From contig CAJJLZ010000003.1 of the NCBI GenBank assembly GCA_905192745.1, positions 1 through 64,000 on the forward strand: DNA of 64,000 bases. Reading direction: 5' to 3'. The notes beneath the pieces were generated by a model. The model was not told the origin of the DNA and did not search any database. It saw nothing but the letters and a program-made list of their open reading frames with translations. This document shows positions 34,716 to 43,133 of this stretch, one piece after another. A program made the translations under genes and the position numbers. Numbering within the stretch: the first letter of the stretch is position 1; every line of letters starts with the position of its first letter. Source of the DNA: an uncultured Oscillospiraceae bacterium. Lineage in GTDB: Bacteria; Bacillota; Clostridia; Oscillospirales; Acutalibacteraceae.

Positions 34716-35540
34716 TCAGCGGTATGTCAGACGGCCGGCCGCCTGATCGGCCACCGTCTCGTCAACGATTTGCTGCAAACGGGTCAGCCCCGGCGTGCCC
34801 TCCAGCAGGTTTTTTGTCTTTCGGTCCAGCCAGGAGACGTCCGAATCCACCGCTTTACAGTGGAAAACGACCCCGTTTACCGTCAAAGCGGATGCGTAAC
34901 CGTACAGCCGGCTCGGATGATAATCTTCTTCGCTCATATGCATCGCCTGCCGCGGAAAGCCCTCCGTTATCAACCGTTCATACACATAGCCGGTCGGAAT
35001 ATAGGTAAGACGGGAAAGCCCCTTCAGTTCTCTTTCATACCGTTTGAGGGAAATGTCAAAATCGGTGTACAGATAATACAGCGCCGCTTCCTCGCTGAAA
35101 CGGACGATCAGTTGTTTCAGACTCTTGGTTGTTCCGACGCCGGATGATCCGTATTCCTGAAAGATCACCGCGTCCGCATACTCGAACACCTCGTCGTACA
35201 GCGGGTCAGCCATACGGGAGACATGCTGGGACAGCGTATATCCGCTCACCGTCAGATCGATGATCTTCACTTCTTTTTCATCAATCAGCCGGCCGACCCG
35301 TTCGGGAATTCCGCCGGTATAGGTCAGGCTGTTTCCGATAAAAACGACGTTTTGTCTTTCCGGATCCACGAATTGCCAGGAAGACTCCGCCGCAGACTGC
35401 GCGGCGCTTCCAACGTTTCCGGAAGAAAAAGAGGAATCTTCACTCTTCGTCCCCGATGCCGGAGCGGAGCAGCCCGTAAGAAAAAGCGCCGTCAGACAAA
35501 ACGCGGCGCAGCAGCGCGCCCGATTAGATATACCCGTCAT
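34716..35540 (-). CDS. SGNH-hydrolase-like lipoprotein
   Basis: About 274 residues. A signal peptide ends in the lipobox LTGC, so the mature protein is anchored by a lipidated cysteine outside the membrane. A Ser/Gly-rich linker follows. VVFIGNSLTYTGGIP resembles block I of SGNH/GDSL hydrolases (Ser nucleophile), IFQEYGSSG could be a middle block, and EDYHPSRLYGYASAL matches the DxxH block V. This suggests an esterase or deacetylase acting on a surface glycan; the substrate is unknown. A GTG at 35549 and an ATG at 35540 are both possible starts; the ATG gives a normal-length signal peptide. It sits between dnaE and whiA. Confidence 0.7.
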   Translation of the reverse strand: MTGISNRARCCAAFCLTALFLTGCSAPASGTKSEDSSFSSGNVGSAAQSAAESSWQFVDPERQNVVFIGNSLTYTGGIPERVGRLIDEKEVKIIDLTVSGYTLSQHVSRMADPLYDEVFEYADAVIFQEYGSSGVGTTKSLKQLIVRFSEEAALYYLYTDFDISLKRYERELKGLSRLTYIPTGYVYERLITEGFPRQAMHMSEEDYHPSRLYGYASALTVNGVVFHCKAVDSDVSWLDRKTKNLLEGTPGLTRLQQIVDETVADQAAGRLTYR

Positions 35541-35621
35541 TGATTCCACGCATCCTTTCTCTTCTGATTTTCTCTCCTTTTCCTTTCCCGTGCCGGACAG
35601 ACAGGCGCCGTTTTTTCACGC

Positions 35622-36521
35622 TTACAGCTCCTGCGCGAATTCCACGATCCGCCGCAGCCGATGATTAACGCCGGAACGGCTGAGCGGCTCGGAAAGAAGC
35701 TCTCCCAGCTCCCGCAGAGACATTTCCGGGTTTTCCAGCCGCAGACGGGCCAGTTCCCGCAGCTCCTCCGGCAGGCCGTCCAGTCCCTGCTTTTCCTCGA
35801 TCCGGCGGATCGCTTCCACCTGCGCAAGAGAGGCGGTCACTGTTTTATCGATATTCGCGCTCTCACAGTTGGCGATCCGATTAGCGGTGTTGCGGATATC
35901 CTTGACGATTTTTACATTCATCAGCTGCAGGGACGCGCCCGTCGCCCCCATCAGGGTCAGCGCGTCCTCAATCTGCTCGCTTTCCTTGAGGTAAACGATG
36001 TTGCTGCCCTTCCGCCGCGCCAGCCGTGCGTGAAAGCCCATCTCCTGCATCAGCGCCAGCAAATCCCGGCTGAGGTGGTATTGCGGAATACTGAATTCCA
36101 TGTGATAATCGGCGCTCGGATTGGTCACCGTTCCACAGGCGAGAAAAGCGCCCCGGAGATAGGCCGCCGGGCATTCCTCGCATTCCAGATTGGCACGGTT
36201 CAAGCGAAGAAACGCCTCGCCCTCCATATGACCAAAGCGGTCGAGTACCCGAAGCCGGGCAGGCTTGTCCGCGACGGCAACAATATGTACCGCGCTTTGC
36301 CGCGGCGTGTCCTGCCAGTCATCCGGACCAAGGCGGCACACCTCCGACAGCAGGCCGCGGTAAGCGTCGGCCACCTGGGGATTTTCCGTCTGGAGCGATA
36401 CGGCGGCCGGCGCAAAGGCGTGGCCGCATTCGGCAAGCCCATAGGCCTGCGCCGCCCGGCAGCAGGCGTTTTCCGGAACAAGCCGGGACAGTTCGTCCTT
36501 CACCTCGGACGAAAAGGACAC
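35622..36521 (-). CDS. whiA: DNA-binding protein WhiA
   Basis: A 299-residue WhiA. The N-terminal FSSEVKDELSRL, the degenerate LAGLIDADG-endonuclease-like domain (YLRGAFLACGTVTNPSADYH, about 122-141) and the C-terminal helix-turn-helix (LRELGELLSEPLSRSGVNHR, about 268-287) are all present. In Firmicutes WhiA binds DNA and influences division and chromosome segregation. The start is GTG with GGGAGGAG upstream. It lies 58 bp after rapZ; the yvcK gene that normally sits between them is missing. Confidence 0.94.
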   Translation of the reverse strand: MSFSSEVKDELSRLVPENACCRAAQAYGLAECGHAFAPAAVSLQTENPQVADAYRGLLSEVCRLGPDDWQDTPRQSAVHIVAVADKPARLRVLDRFGHMEGEAFLRLNRANLECEECPAAYLRGAFLACGTVTNPSADYHMEFSIPQYHLSRDLLALMQEMGFHARLARRKGSNIVYLKESEQIEDALTLMGATGASLQLMNVKIVKDIRNTANRIANCESANIDKTVTASLAQVEAIRRIEEKQGLDGLPEELRELARLRLENPEMSLRELGELLSEPLSRSGVNHRLRRIVEFAQEL

Positions 36522-36579
36522 GGCGTTCTCCTCCCTTCAAAACCGGCGGGAGTCTCCTCCCGCCGTATACTTTACTCTT

Positions 36580-37440
36580 TTACAGTTTTCCGATATCCCG
36601 GTGATTGACCACGACGCGGCCTCCGCCGTTTCGGATGTGACCGGCCAGCGCTTCGGCCAGCGCCACCGAGCGGTGCTTTCCCCCCGTGCAGCCGATGGCG
36701 ATCACCAACTGGCTCTTCCCCTCGTCGGAATACAGCGGAAGAAGGTAATCCACCAGAGAATACAGCCGCTTTTCAAAGCCACGGGTTACGTCGGTCTCCC
36801 GCACATAATCCCGCACATCCGCATCCAGCCCGGTTTTGTGCTTTAATTCCGGCTCGTAAAAGGGATTGGGCAGACAGCGCACATCGAACATTAAATCCGC
36901 CTCCGCCGGATAGCCGTATTTAAAGCCGAAGGACATGCATTGCACCAGCATTGCTTTGGAGTGGTCGCCCAGAAAAAGATCGCTCACCCGCTCTTTCAGC
37001 TGCGCGGAAGAAAGATGGGTGGTGTCGATGAGGTAATCGGTACGGTCGAGCAGAGGCTTTAAAAGCTGCCGCTCCATCCCGATCGCCTGATACACGGTGC
37101 CGACTCCGTCGCCGATCAGCGGATGCTGACGGCGGGTTTCCTTATACCGCCGGGCCAGTACCTGATCGTCGCATTCCAGAAAGAGGATTTTATAATCGAT
37201 CTCCATCCGGCGCAGTTCCTGCAGGCCCTCGAACAGATCGTCGAACATCTGGCCGCCCCGCACGTCCACCACCATCGCCACGCGGGAAAGCCGGTCTTCC
37301 GACTGGAGGCAGAGCTCCGCAAACTTCGGCAGAAGCTTCGGCGGCATATTATCCACGCAGTAAAAGCCGATATCCTCCAGCGCGGTGATCGCCCGGGACT
37401 TTCCCGCGCCGGACAGGCCGGTCACAATGATAAATTCCAT
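36580..37440 (-). CDS. rapZ: RNase adapter protein RapZ (nucleotide-binding)
   Basis: A 286-residue RapZ/YvcJ protein. Walker A GLSGAGKS (8-15) and the C-terminal IAIGCTGGKHRSVALAEAL are the family hallmarks; DVRGGQMFDDL and FLECDDQVLARRYKETRR lie between. In E. coli RapZ senses GlcN6P and steers decay of GlmZ RNA. In Firmicutes it binds nucleotides and affects competence and cell-wall metabolism. It follows murB by 49 bp and precedes whiA in one apparent operon. Confidence 0.95.
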   Translation of the reverse strand: MEFIIVTGLSGAGKSRAITALEDIGFYCVDNMPPKLLPKFAELCLQSEDRLSRVAMVVDVRGGQMFDDLFEGLQELRRMEIDYKILFLECDDQVLARRYKETRRQHPLIGDGVGTVYQAIGMERQLLKPLLDRTDYLIDTTHLSSAQLKERVSDLFLGDHSKAMLVQCMSFGFKYGYPAEADLMFDVRCLPNPFYEPELKHKTGLDADVRDYVRETDVTRGFEKRLYSLVDYLLPLYSDEGKSQLVIAIGCTGGKHRSVALAEALAGHIRNGGGRVVVNHRDIGKL

Positions 37441-37489
37441 GATGATGCCATTCCTTTCCCGAGACCGTCTTTCGAAACGGCGGCGGATG

Positions 37490-38395
37490 CTATCCGATAA
37501 AGCGGACCTCCGGTTCCAAAAGAACGCCGTGGTCGCGGTATACCCGTTCCTGTACCTGTCGGGCCAGCTCCCTCACCTGCGCACAGGTGGCTCCGCCGCG
37601 GTTGATGACAAAGCCCGCGTGCTTTTCACTCACCTGCGCCCCGCCGACCGCGAAGCCTTTCAGGCCGCTGCTTTCGATCAGCGCACCGGCAAAATATCCC
37701 TCCGGCCGTTTGAAAAAGCTGCCCGCGCTCGGGTATTCGAGCGGCTGCTTTTCCCGCCGGCGGCGAAGGAATTCCTCCATTCGGGCCCCCACCGCGTCCG
37801 GATTGTCCGGCGTCAGACGCACGGCGGCGGAAACCACCACCGCTTTTTCCTCCATAAAGACGCTGTGCCGATACCCCAGCGCCATATCGTCTTTCCGGAT
37901 TTTCCGCACCGTTCCATCCGGATAAAGCGCCTCGGCCCAGAGCAGGACATCCTCCATCTGTCCGCCGTAAGCGCCCGCGTTCATAAAGACCGCGCCGCCC
38001 ACGGTGCCGGGAATGCCGTAAGCGAATTCCAGCCCCGCCAGCCCCTGTTCCCTCGCGGAACGGCAGAGCTGTTTCAGCGGCGCCCCGGCCGGACAGACCA
38101 ACGTTTCCTCCTGCCGGCGGATTGACTCCGCCGATCCGCCGGAAAGGCGGAGAACAACGCCCCGCACGCCGTCGTCGCTGACCAGCATATTGGTGCCGTT
38201 GCCCAGAAACAGAACCGGGATTTCCTGCCGGCGGCAGACGTCCAGCACACCGGACGCGGCGGCGGCGTCCGGCGCGGTCAGCAGCAAATCGGCCGGTCCG
38301 CCGATCTTAAAGGAGGTGTACCGGGCCATGGAGACCCGTTCCTCCGCCGTACAGTTCAAAGCGCGGCAGCTTTTTGCCAGTTCGGTAAGCCGCAA
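37490..38395 (-). CDS. murB: UDP-N-acetylenolpyruvoylglucosamine reductase
   Basis: A 301-residue MurB that reduces UDP-GlcNAc-enolpyruvate to UDP-MurNAc with FAD and NADPH in the cytoplasm. RYTSFKIGGPADLLLTA, FLGNGTNMLVSDDGVRG and FAYGIPGTVGGAVFMNAGAY form the FAD domain. YPSAGSFFKRP carries the catalytic Ser, and EPEVRFIG near the C-terminus carries the conserved Glu. The start is a TTG, well supported by GGAGGAG seven bases upstream. Length is normal. It lies 106 bp after the ROK kinase and upstream of rapZ. Confidence 0.95.
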   Translation of the reverse strand: MRLTELAKSCRALNCTAEERVSMARYTSFKIGGPADLLLTAPDAAAASGVLDVCRRQEIPVLFLGNGTNMLVSDDGVRGVVLRLSGGSAESIRRQEETLVCPAGAPLKQLCRSAREQGLAGLEFAYGIPGTVGGAVFMNAGAYGGQMEDVLLWAEALYPDGTVRKIRKDDMALGYRHSVFMEEKAVVVSAAVRLTPDNPDAVGARMEEFLRRRREKQPLEYPSAGSFFKRPEGYFAGALIESSGLKGFAVGGAQVSEKHAGFVINRGGATCAQVRELARQVQERVYRDHGVLLEPEVRFIG

Positions 38396-38501
38396 ATCGT
38401 CTCCTCCGTCCGTTAAAGAATCCGCCCCCGTCAGGGCCTTCTTTTATAAGTATACGGCGTATTATCCGCGAATAGACGCCGCGGCCGCTTTTCAGGACGG
38501 T

Positions 38502-39479
38502 TCAGGCTTCGTTCTTCCGTTCCTCCACGCCGGACTGGTCCAGAAAGGCCGCGCCGATAATCCCGGCATCGTTTCCCAGAGTGGCTACGCACAGACGGGT
38601 CTGGTTAACACAGAATTTACTGTAGCGTTCGGCCGCGATGTATTCCTCGATCGGACGAAGCAGCGCATCCCCTTCCTTGCAGATACCGCCGCCGATGCAG
38701 AGAACCTCCGGCTGGAAGATATTGATTACGTTAACCAGACCGCAGGCGATGTATTTGATATAATTTTTTACCACTTCCTTGGCGGAAGGGTCGTCGGCCC
38801 GCATGCCGTCAAACGCCGTCCGGCCGTCCACATTGCCGAGGCTCCCGGCGATCTCCCACATTTTGCTGTCCGGATTGGCTTCCATAGCGCGGCGGGTCTG
38901 CCGGACCAGCGCGGTAGCCGAGGCATACGATTCCCAGCAGCCGCGGCGGCCGCAGGCGCAGGGCTCCCCGTCCACCATGATGACGATATGTCCCAGTTCC
39001 GCGCCGGCAAAGTTGAAACCGCCGTAAATTTTCCCGTCGATGATAATGCCGCCGCCCACGCCGGTGCCCAGCGTGATGCAGACGCAGCTTTTCGATCCCT
39101 TGGCCGCGCCGGCCAGCGCTTCACCGAAGGCGGCGGCGTTCGCGTCGTTTTCGAGATAGACCGGCTTCGAAAGCAGCTTTTCGAGCTCCGAACAGACCGG
39201 AACCTGTTCGAAATCCAGATTGCAGGAATATTCCACCACGCCGCTGACCGGATTGGCGGTGCCGGGGCTTCCCACGCCGACGCAAAGCACGTCGTCCATA
39301 GTCAGGCCGGCGTTTTCCACCGCCTGACGGGCCATCCGCGCCATATCGGCAAGGATCGCCGCCGCCGGACGGGGCATAGCGGTTTTGCAGTGCGCGGTAC
39401 CGACGATCCGATAAGTCTCGTCCACCACGCCCGCTTTAATATTGGTTCCTCCAAGGTCAATGCCGACACGGTATTTCAT
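38502..39479 (-). CDS. ROK-family glucokinase-like sugar kinase
   Basis: A 325-residue ROK protein. The ATP-binding GIDLGGTNIKAG (6-17), catalytic-region ENDANAAAFGEALAG (about 110-124), TLGTGVGGGIIIDGKI and the zinc motif GHxxxxxxxxxCxCGxxGCxE are all present. No N-terminal helix-turn-helix exists, so it is a kinase, not a repressor. Glucokinase is the most likely activity, with N-acetylmannosamine or allose kinase as alternatives. Its position between hprK and murB links it with sugar-flux control. AAAGGA precedes the ATG. Confidence 0.87.
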   Translation of the reverse strand: MKYRVGIDLGGTNIKAGVVDETYRIVGTAHCKTAMPRPAAAILADMARMARQAVENAGLTMDDVLCVGVGSPGTANPVSGVVEYSCNLDFEQVPVCSELEKLLSKPVYLENDANAAAFGEALAGAAKGSKSCVCITLGTGVGGGIIIDGKIYGGFNFAGAELGHIVIMVDGEPCACGRRGCWESYASATALVRQTRRAMEANPDSKMWEIAGSLGNVDGRTAFDGMRADDPSAKEVVKNYIKYIACGLVNVINIFQPEVLCIGGGICKEGDALLRPIEEYIAAERYSKFCVNQTRLCVATLGNDAGIIGAAFLDQSGVEERKNEA

Positions 39480-39565
39480 AAGCAGTAATTCCTTTCCTGA
39501 TAAAGTATTTTCCAGAGAAGCCGCATCCGGCGGCTAAAATGACACGCGGGCCGCTTTCATGCGGA

Positions 39566-40534
39566 TCAGAAGCGGTTCCATTCCAGCTGCACTTCCGGAG
39601 ACACGGGCGCTTCGGCGTCCATTCCCAGATTATGCATCAGCTCCTGCGCGGCATTGTATCCCATTTTCTTCTGCCGGTTGTTCATCGCCGCGACCTCGAT
39701 AATAATGGCCAGATTCCGGCCGGGCTTGACCGGAATGGTCAGCATGGGAACGGTGATGTTCAGGATTTCGGCGTATTCATTGTCCAGCCCCATCCGGTCG
39801 TATATTTTTTCGGAGTCCCATTGCTCCAGCTGAATCACCATATCAATCTTTTCGGTCATTTTGACCGCGCCCATGCCGAAGATGCGGCGGGCGTTGACGA
39901 TGCCGATCCCCCGCAGTTCAATAAAATGCCGGATATTCTCCGGCGCGGAGCCAACCAGAGTTTTGGAGGATACCCGGCGGATTTCCACCGCGTCGTCCGC
40001 AATCAGCCGGTGACCGCGCTTAATAAGTTCAATCGCCGTTTCGCTCTTGCCGACGCCGCTGTCCCCGATCAGGAGGATACCTTCGCCGTATACTTCGACA
40101 AAAACGCCGTGGCGGGTAATGCGGGGAGCAAGCTGTACGTTCAGGTAAGCGATCAGGGTCGCCATAAAACTGGACGTGGTATCGCCGGTGCGGAGCAGCG
40201 GCACATTGTATTTGACACAGCTGTCTTTCAGTTCGGGAATAACATCCAGATTCCGGGAAATAATCACGGCAGGCGGACGGCGGGAAACAAAATCGTCTAC
40301 CCGTGCGGCCCGCACCTCGGCGTCGAGATCTTCCAGATACCCCGCCTCGCTCTTTCCCAGCACCTGTACGCGGTCGCTGTCGAAATAATCGAAATATCCG
40401 CCAAGCGGAAGCCCCGGCCGATTGACGTCGCTGGAGGAAACCAGAATCTCGCTGGGTTTGGCCGGCATATACACGGTTTCCAGGCCGGTTTCCTTAATCA
40501 TATCCTCAAGAGATACGGTGAATCCTTTCGCCAT
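39566..40534 (-). CDS. hprK: HPr kinase/phosphorylase
   Basis: A 322-residue HprK/P. The N-terminal domain occupies about 1-130. The C-terminal kinase domain has RHGVFVEVYG (141-150), Walker A GDSGVGKS (157-164) with the following ETAIELIKRGH, and the signature IPVKPGRNLAIIIEVAAMN (about 268-286). It phosphorylates Ser46 of HPr in response to ATP and fructose bisphosphate and controls carbon catabolite repression through CcpA. It is first in the hprK - ROK kinase - murB - rapZ - whiA series and has GGAGAGGA before the ATG. Confidence 0.95.
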   Translation of the reverse strand: MAKGFTVSLEDMIKETGLETVYMPAKPSEILVSSSDVNRPGLPLGGYFDYFDSDRVQVLGKSEAGYLEDLDAEVRAARVDDFVSRRPPAVIISRNLDVIPELKDSCVKYNVPLLRTGDTTSSFMATLIAYLNVQLAPRITRHGVFVEVYGEGILLIGDSGVGKSETAIELIKRGHRLIADDAVEIRRVSSKTLVGSAPENIRHFIELRGIGIVNARRIFGMGAVKMTEKIDMVIQLEQWDSEKIYDRMGLDNEYAEILNITVPMLTIPVKPGRNLAIIIEVAAMNNRQKKMGYNAAQELMHNLGMDAEAPVSPEVQLEWNRF

Positions 40535-40614
40535 AACAGACGTTCCTCTCCTCTTTTTCCTCTATTTTGCAGCCGTTGGAAGGGGAAAAGTGACCTCCGG
40601 CTCATCTGAAGTTC

Positions 40615-40643
40615 ATTATACTGCATTTCCCGAAAAGAATAAA
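40615..40643 (-). promoter_or_regulatory. Probable promoter of hprK and downstream genes
   Basis: Minus strand: a perfect TATAAT (40,615-40,620) with a poor -35 (TTTATT) at 17 bp, in an AT-rich stretch. It would give a leader of about 75 nt before hprK. Confidence 0.55.
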
Positions 40644-40816
40644 TATACTTTTTCATTTTTCGTTTCTATTTCCCGCCCTGTTTCCGTGTTTTTTACCGCG
40701 GAGATAAATCTTTGGCCCGAAAGTGCAGGCGGGACAGGAGCAATAAAATTTTCCCGCGCCGTTCCCTTGTTTGCCGGATTTTTCCCAAATCTTATGAAGA
40801 ACTTCATAATTCCGCC

Positions 40817-40845
40817 TTGAAACGACGGAGGACGCAGTGTACAAT
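40817..40845 (+). promoter_or_regulatory. Promoter of the GT4 gene at 40,905
   Basis: Plus strand: TTGAAA, 17 bp, TACAAT. Together with the hprK promoter it forms a divergent pair in a 370-bp gap that holds no gene. Confidence 0.75.
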
Positions 40846-40904
40846 GGAAACAGCCCCGGAACGGGAGCATCCCCCTGAAACGAGACAAGGAAGGCATGGT
40901 AACC

Positions 40905-42101
40905 ATGAGCAGATTAAAGGTTGGCCAATTCAACGATTCTTTTCCGCCCACCATCGACGGCGTTGCCCAGGCTGTGAAAAACTATGCCGGCGTCATGCAG
41001 GAAAAGTTTTGCGATGTCACTGTTGTGACTCCAAAATACAAGGATGTGGTCGATAATTATCCGTTCGAGGTATTCCGGTACCGATCCATCCCTCTGGATA
41101 AGCGAATCGGTTACCGGGCGGGGAATCCCTTCGACATTGAAACCCTGATTAAGCTGCGGAACAAGCATTTCGATCTGATGCACGTCCACGCGCCGTTCGC
41201 TTCCTCTGTTTTGGTTCAGAACATCAACCGGAAGCCAAAGGTGCCGGTGGTGCTCACCTATCATACCAAATTTGACATCGACATCGCCAAACGGGTGAAA
41301 CTGACCGGATTCCGAAAAATCGCGCTTCGTTTTGTACTGGAAAATATCAACGCCGTGGACGAAGTATGGGTCGTGACCGAGGGCTGCGGCAAGGCGCTGC
41401 GCAATATCGGCTATCGCGGCGGTTACCGCGTGATGGAAAACGGCACCGATTTCGCCTACGGCAAAGCCGACCCCGATAAGGTCGGGGAACTGCGGGAAAA
41501 ATACGGCGTGAAAGACGACGAGTTCGTGTTTCTTTTCGTCGGGCGGATGATGTGGTATAAAAACGTCCGGCTGGTTCTGGATTCTCTGAAATATCTCAAG
41601 GCGCACGGCGTTCCGCTGCGGGCCTTTCTGGTCGGTGACGGCTTTGACGCACCGGATATCCGGAAATACGCTGCGGAGATCGGACTGGAGAAGGAAGCGA
41701 CCTTTACCGGGCCGATCTATGACCGCGAATATCTCCGGGTGTTCTACAGCATGGCGGATATGTTTCTCTTTCCTTCTACCTACGATACCTCCGGCATCGT
41801 GGTGAAGGAGGCCGCCGCCTGCGACTGCCCTACCCTGCTGGTGCGGGAAAGCTGCGCCTCCGAAGGGGTGGAACACGATTATTCCGGCTTCCTTGCCGAA
41901 GAAAACGCCGAGTCCTGCGGCCGGGTACTGCTGGACGCCTGCCAGAGCCGGGAACACATCCGTGAGGTGGGCGCCAACGCCGGGAAACACATCTATCTTT
42001 CCTGGGAAACGGCGGTCGGCCGCGCCTATCAGCGGTATACGGAGATTCTGGAAACCGGACCGGGACAGCTTCCCTACAATTCCCGGCATCAGTGGATATA
42101 A
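40905..42101 (+). CDS. Family 4 glycosyltransferase, diacylglycerol glucosyltransferase-like
   Basis: About 398 residues. The N-terminus VGQFNDSFPPTIDGVAQAV and HVHAPFASSVLVQ with VVLTYHTKFDIDIAKR match the group that includes diacylglycerol glucosyltransferases and PimB-like enzymes. The donor half has FLFVGRMMWYKNVRLVLDSL, DMFLFPSTYDTSGIVVKEAA and an EX7E region. It may glucosylate a membrane lipid, though the acceptor is not proven. The ATG at 40905 lies ten bases after AAGGAAGG; the ATG at 40896 is too close to it. It has its own promoter and terminator, and lies outside the polysaccharide region. Confidence 0.83.
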   Translation: MSRLKVGQFNDSFPPTIDGVAQAVKNYAGVMQEKFCDVTVVTPKYKDVVDNYPFEVFRYRSIPLDKRIGYRAGNPFDIETLIKLRNKHFDLMHVHAPFASSVLVQNINRKPKVPVVLTYHTKFDIDIAKRVKLTGFRKIALRFVLENINAVDEVWVVTEGCGKALRNIGYRGGYRVMENGTDFAYGKADPDKVGELREKYGVKDDEFVFLFVGRMMWYKNVRLVLDSLKYLKAHGVPLRAFLVGDGFDAPDIRKYAAEIGLEKEATFTGPIYDREYLRVFYSMADMFLFPSTYDTSGIVVKEAAACDCPTLLVRESCASEGVEHDYSGFLAEENAESCGRVLLDACQSREHIREVGANAGKHIYLSWETAVGRAYQRYTEILETGPGQLPYNSRHQWI

Positions 42102-42140
42102 GGGACCCGGCTTTGCCGGATTCCCTGAAGCGATCGAACG

Positions 42141-42188
42141 ACACACAGAAAGCCCGGAAAATTCGGCCGGTCTTTCTGTGTGTTTTTG
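42141..42188 (+). terminator. Rho-independent terminator of the GT4 gene
   Basis: Arms ACACACAGAAAG (42,141-42,152) and CTTTCTGTGTGT (42,172-42,183) are followed by TTTTT. A smaller hairpin, GGGACCCGG to CCGGATTCCC (42,103-42,126), precedes it. Confidence 0.85.
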
Positions 42189-43052
42189 TCACATGTCGTC
42201 TCCCCGGCCGGGAGCGCCTATACAAGCCGCCTCATCCCACAGAACGCGGATTGTATCCATATCCCGGTTCAGCGTCCCTGTATCCACCCCATCCGGCCGG
42301 ATGCAGGGAGATTCCAGCGTGACCGAACCGGTGTATCCGGCGCGTATCAGACCGGCGAAAAAGGCGGGGAAATCCACCGTTCCTTCCCCGGGATGCGGGA
42401 TAGGATACAGCCGGTTCCATTCCTTATAACCGCCCGCGTAATCCCCGATGTGGATATGCCGGATCTGTCCCGAACGAAACAGCCCGCTCTCCAGAAACGC
42501 GGGCAGTTCCCTGTGAAACTGCGCAGGGCGGGTATCCAGCGTGATTCCAAGCCCGGGATACCGGGCGGCGAGCGCCTCCAGATGCCGCAGAGGACTGCCG
42601 TGGACGCACACACAATTTTCCACAGCCGGAACCAGCCCGTATTCTTCCGCAACGGACAGCAGCATACCACAGCGGTCGCTGATCGTCTCCATATGCGCGT
42701 CGGATTCCGGCCGTCCCCAGATGTGGCAGACGATCTTCCCCGCACCGAGCAGACGGGCGAAGCGGCAGCTTTCGGTAAAACGGCGGCGCGCCTCCTCCGC
42801 CGCCCCGGCGGACGGATCGCTCATCCAGTCCCCAATGACCTTATCGGCATGGACGACAGGGCAGTGCAGGCCGTTTTCCCGGTACAGCGCGGCAATTTCA
42901 TCCAGACGGCCAATCCAGTCTTCATACAGCATGACCTCCAGACCGTCACAGCGGAGGTGCGGCGCGGCCTCCAGCGCCAGACGGGGATTCCGTCCGTTCA
43001 CCTTTCCGGTGAAGGTTCCGGTGGAGCAATACAGCGGATTCTTCATGACCAT
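42189..43052 (-). CDS. Sugar phosphate isomerase/epimerase-like TIM-barrel protein
   Basis: A 287-residue xylose-isomerase-like TIM-barrel protein (AP endonuclease 2/IolE/hydroxypyruvate isomerase superfamily). YCSTGTFTGKVNG, DGLEVMLYEDW, CPVVHADKVIGDWM, KIVCHIWGRPES, PAVENCVCVHGSP, GITLDTRPAQF, IRHIHIGDYAGGYKEW and VTLESPCIRPDGVD supply the Glu/Asp/His metal ligands at successive strands. The particular sugar or inositol substrate cannot be deduced. It converges with the GT4 gene and stands alone. Confidence 0.8.
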   Translation of the reverse strand: MVMKNPLYCSTGTFTGKVNGRNPRLALEAAPHLRCDGLEVMLYEDWIGRLDEIAALYRENGLHCPVVHADKVIGDWMSDPSAGAAEEARRRFTESCRFARLLGAGKIVCHIWGRPESDAHMETISDRCGMLLSVAEEYGLVPAVENCVCVHGSPLRHLEALAARYPGLGITLDTRPAQFHRELPAFLESGLFRSGQIRHIHIGDYAGGYKEWNRLYPIPHPGEGTVDFPAFFAGLIRAGYTGSVTLESPCIRPDGVDTGTLNRDMDTIRVLWDEAACIGAPGRGDDM

Positions 43053-43133
43053 TCCTCGATACAGAATAATAGCAGGAAGCCGATCCGGCCTCCCGCTATT
43101 ATTTTACGTCTGTACGGAAAGAAAAACAACCCG

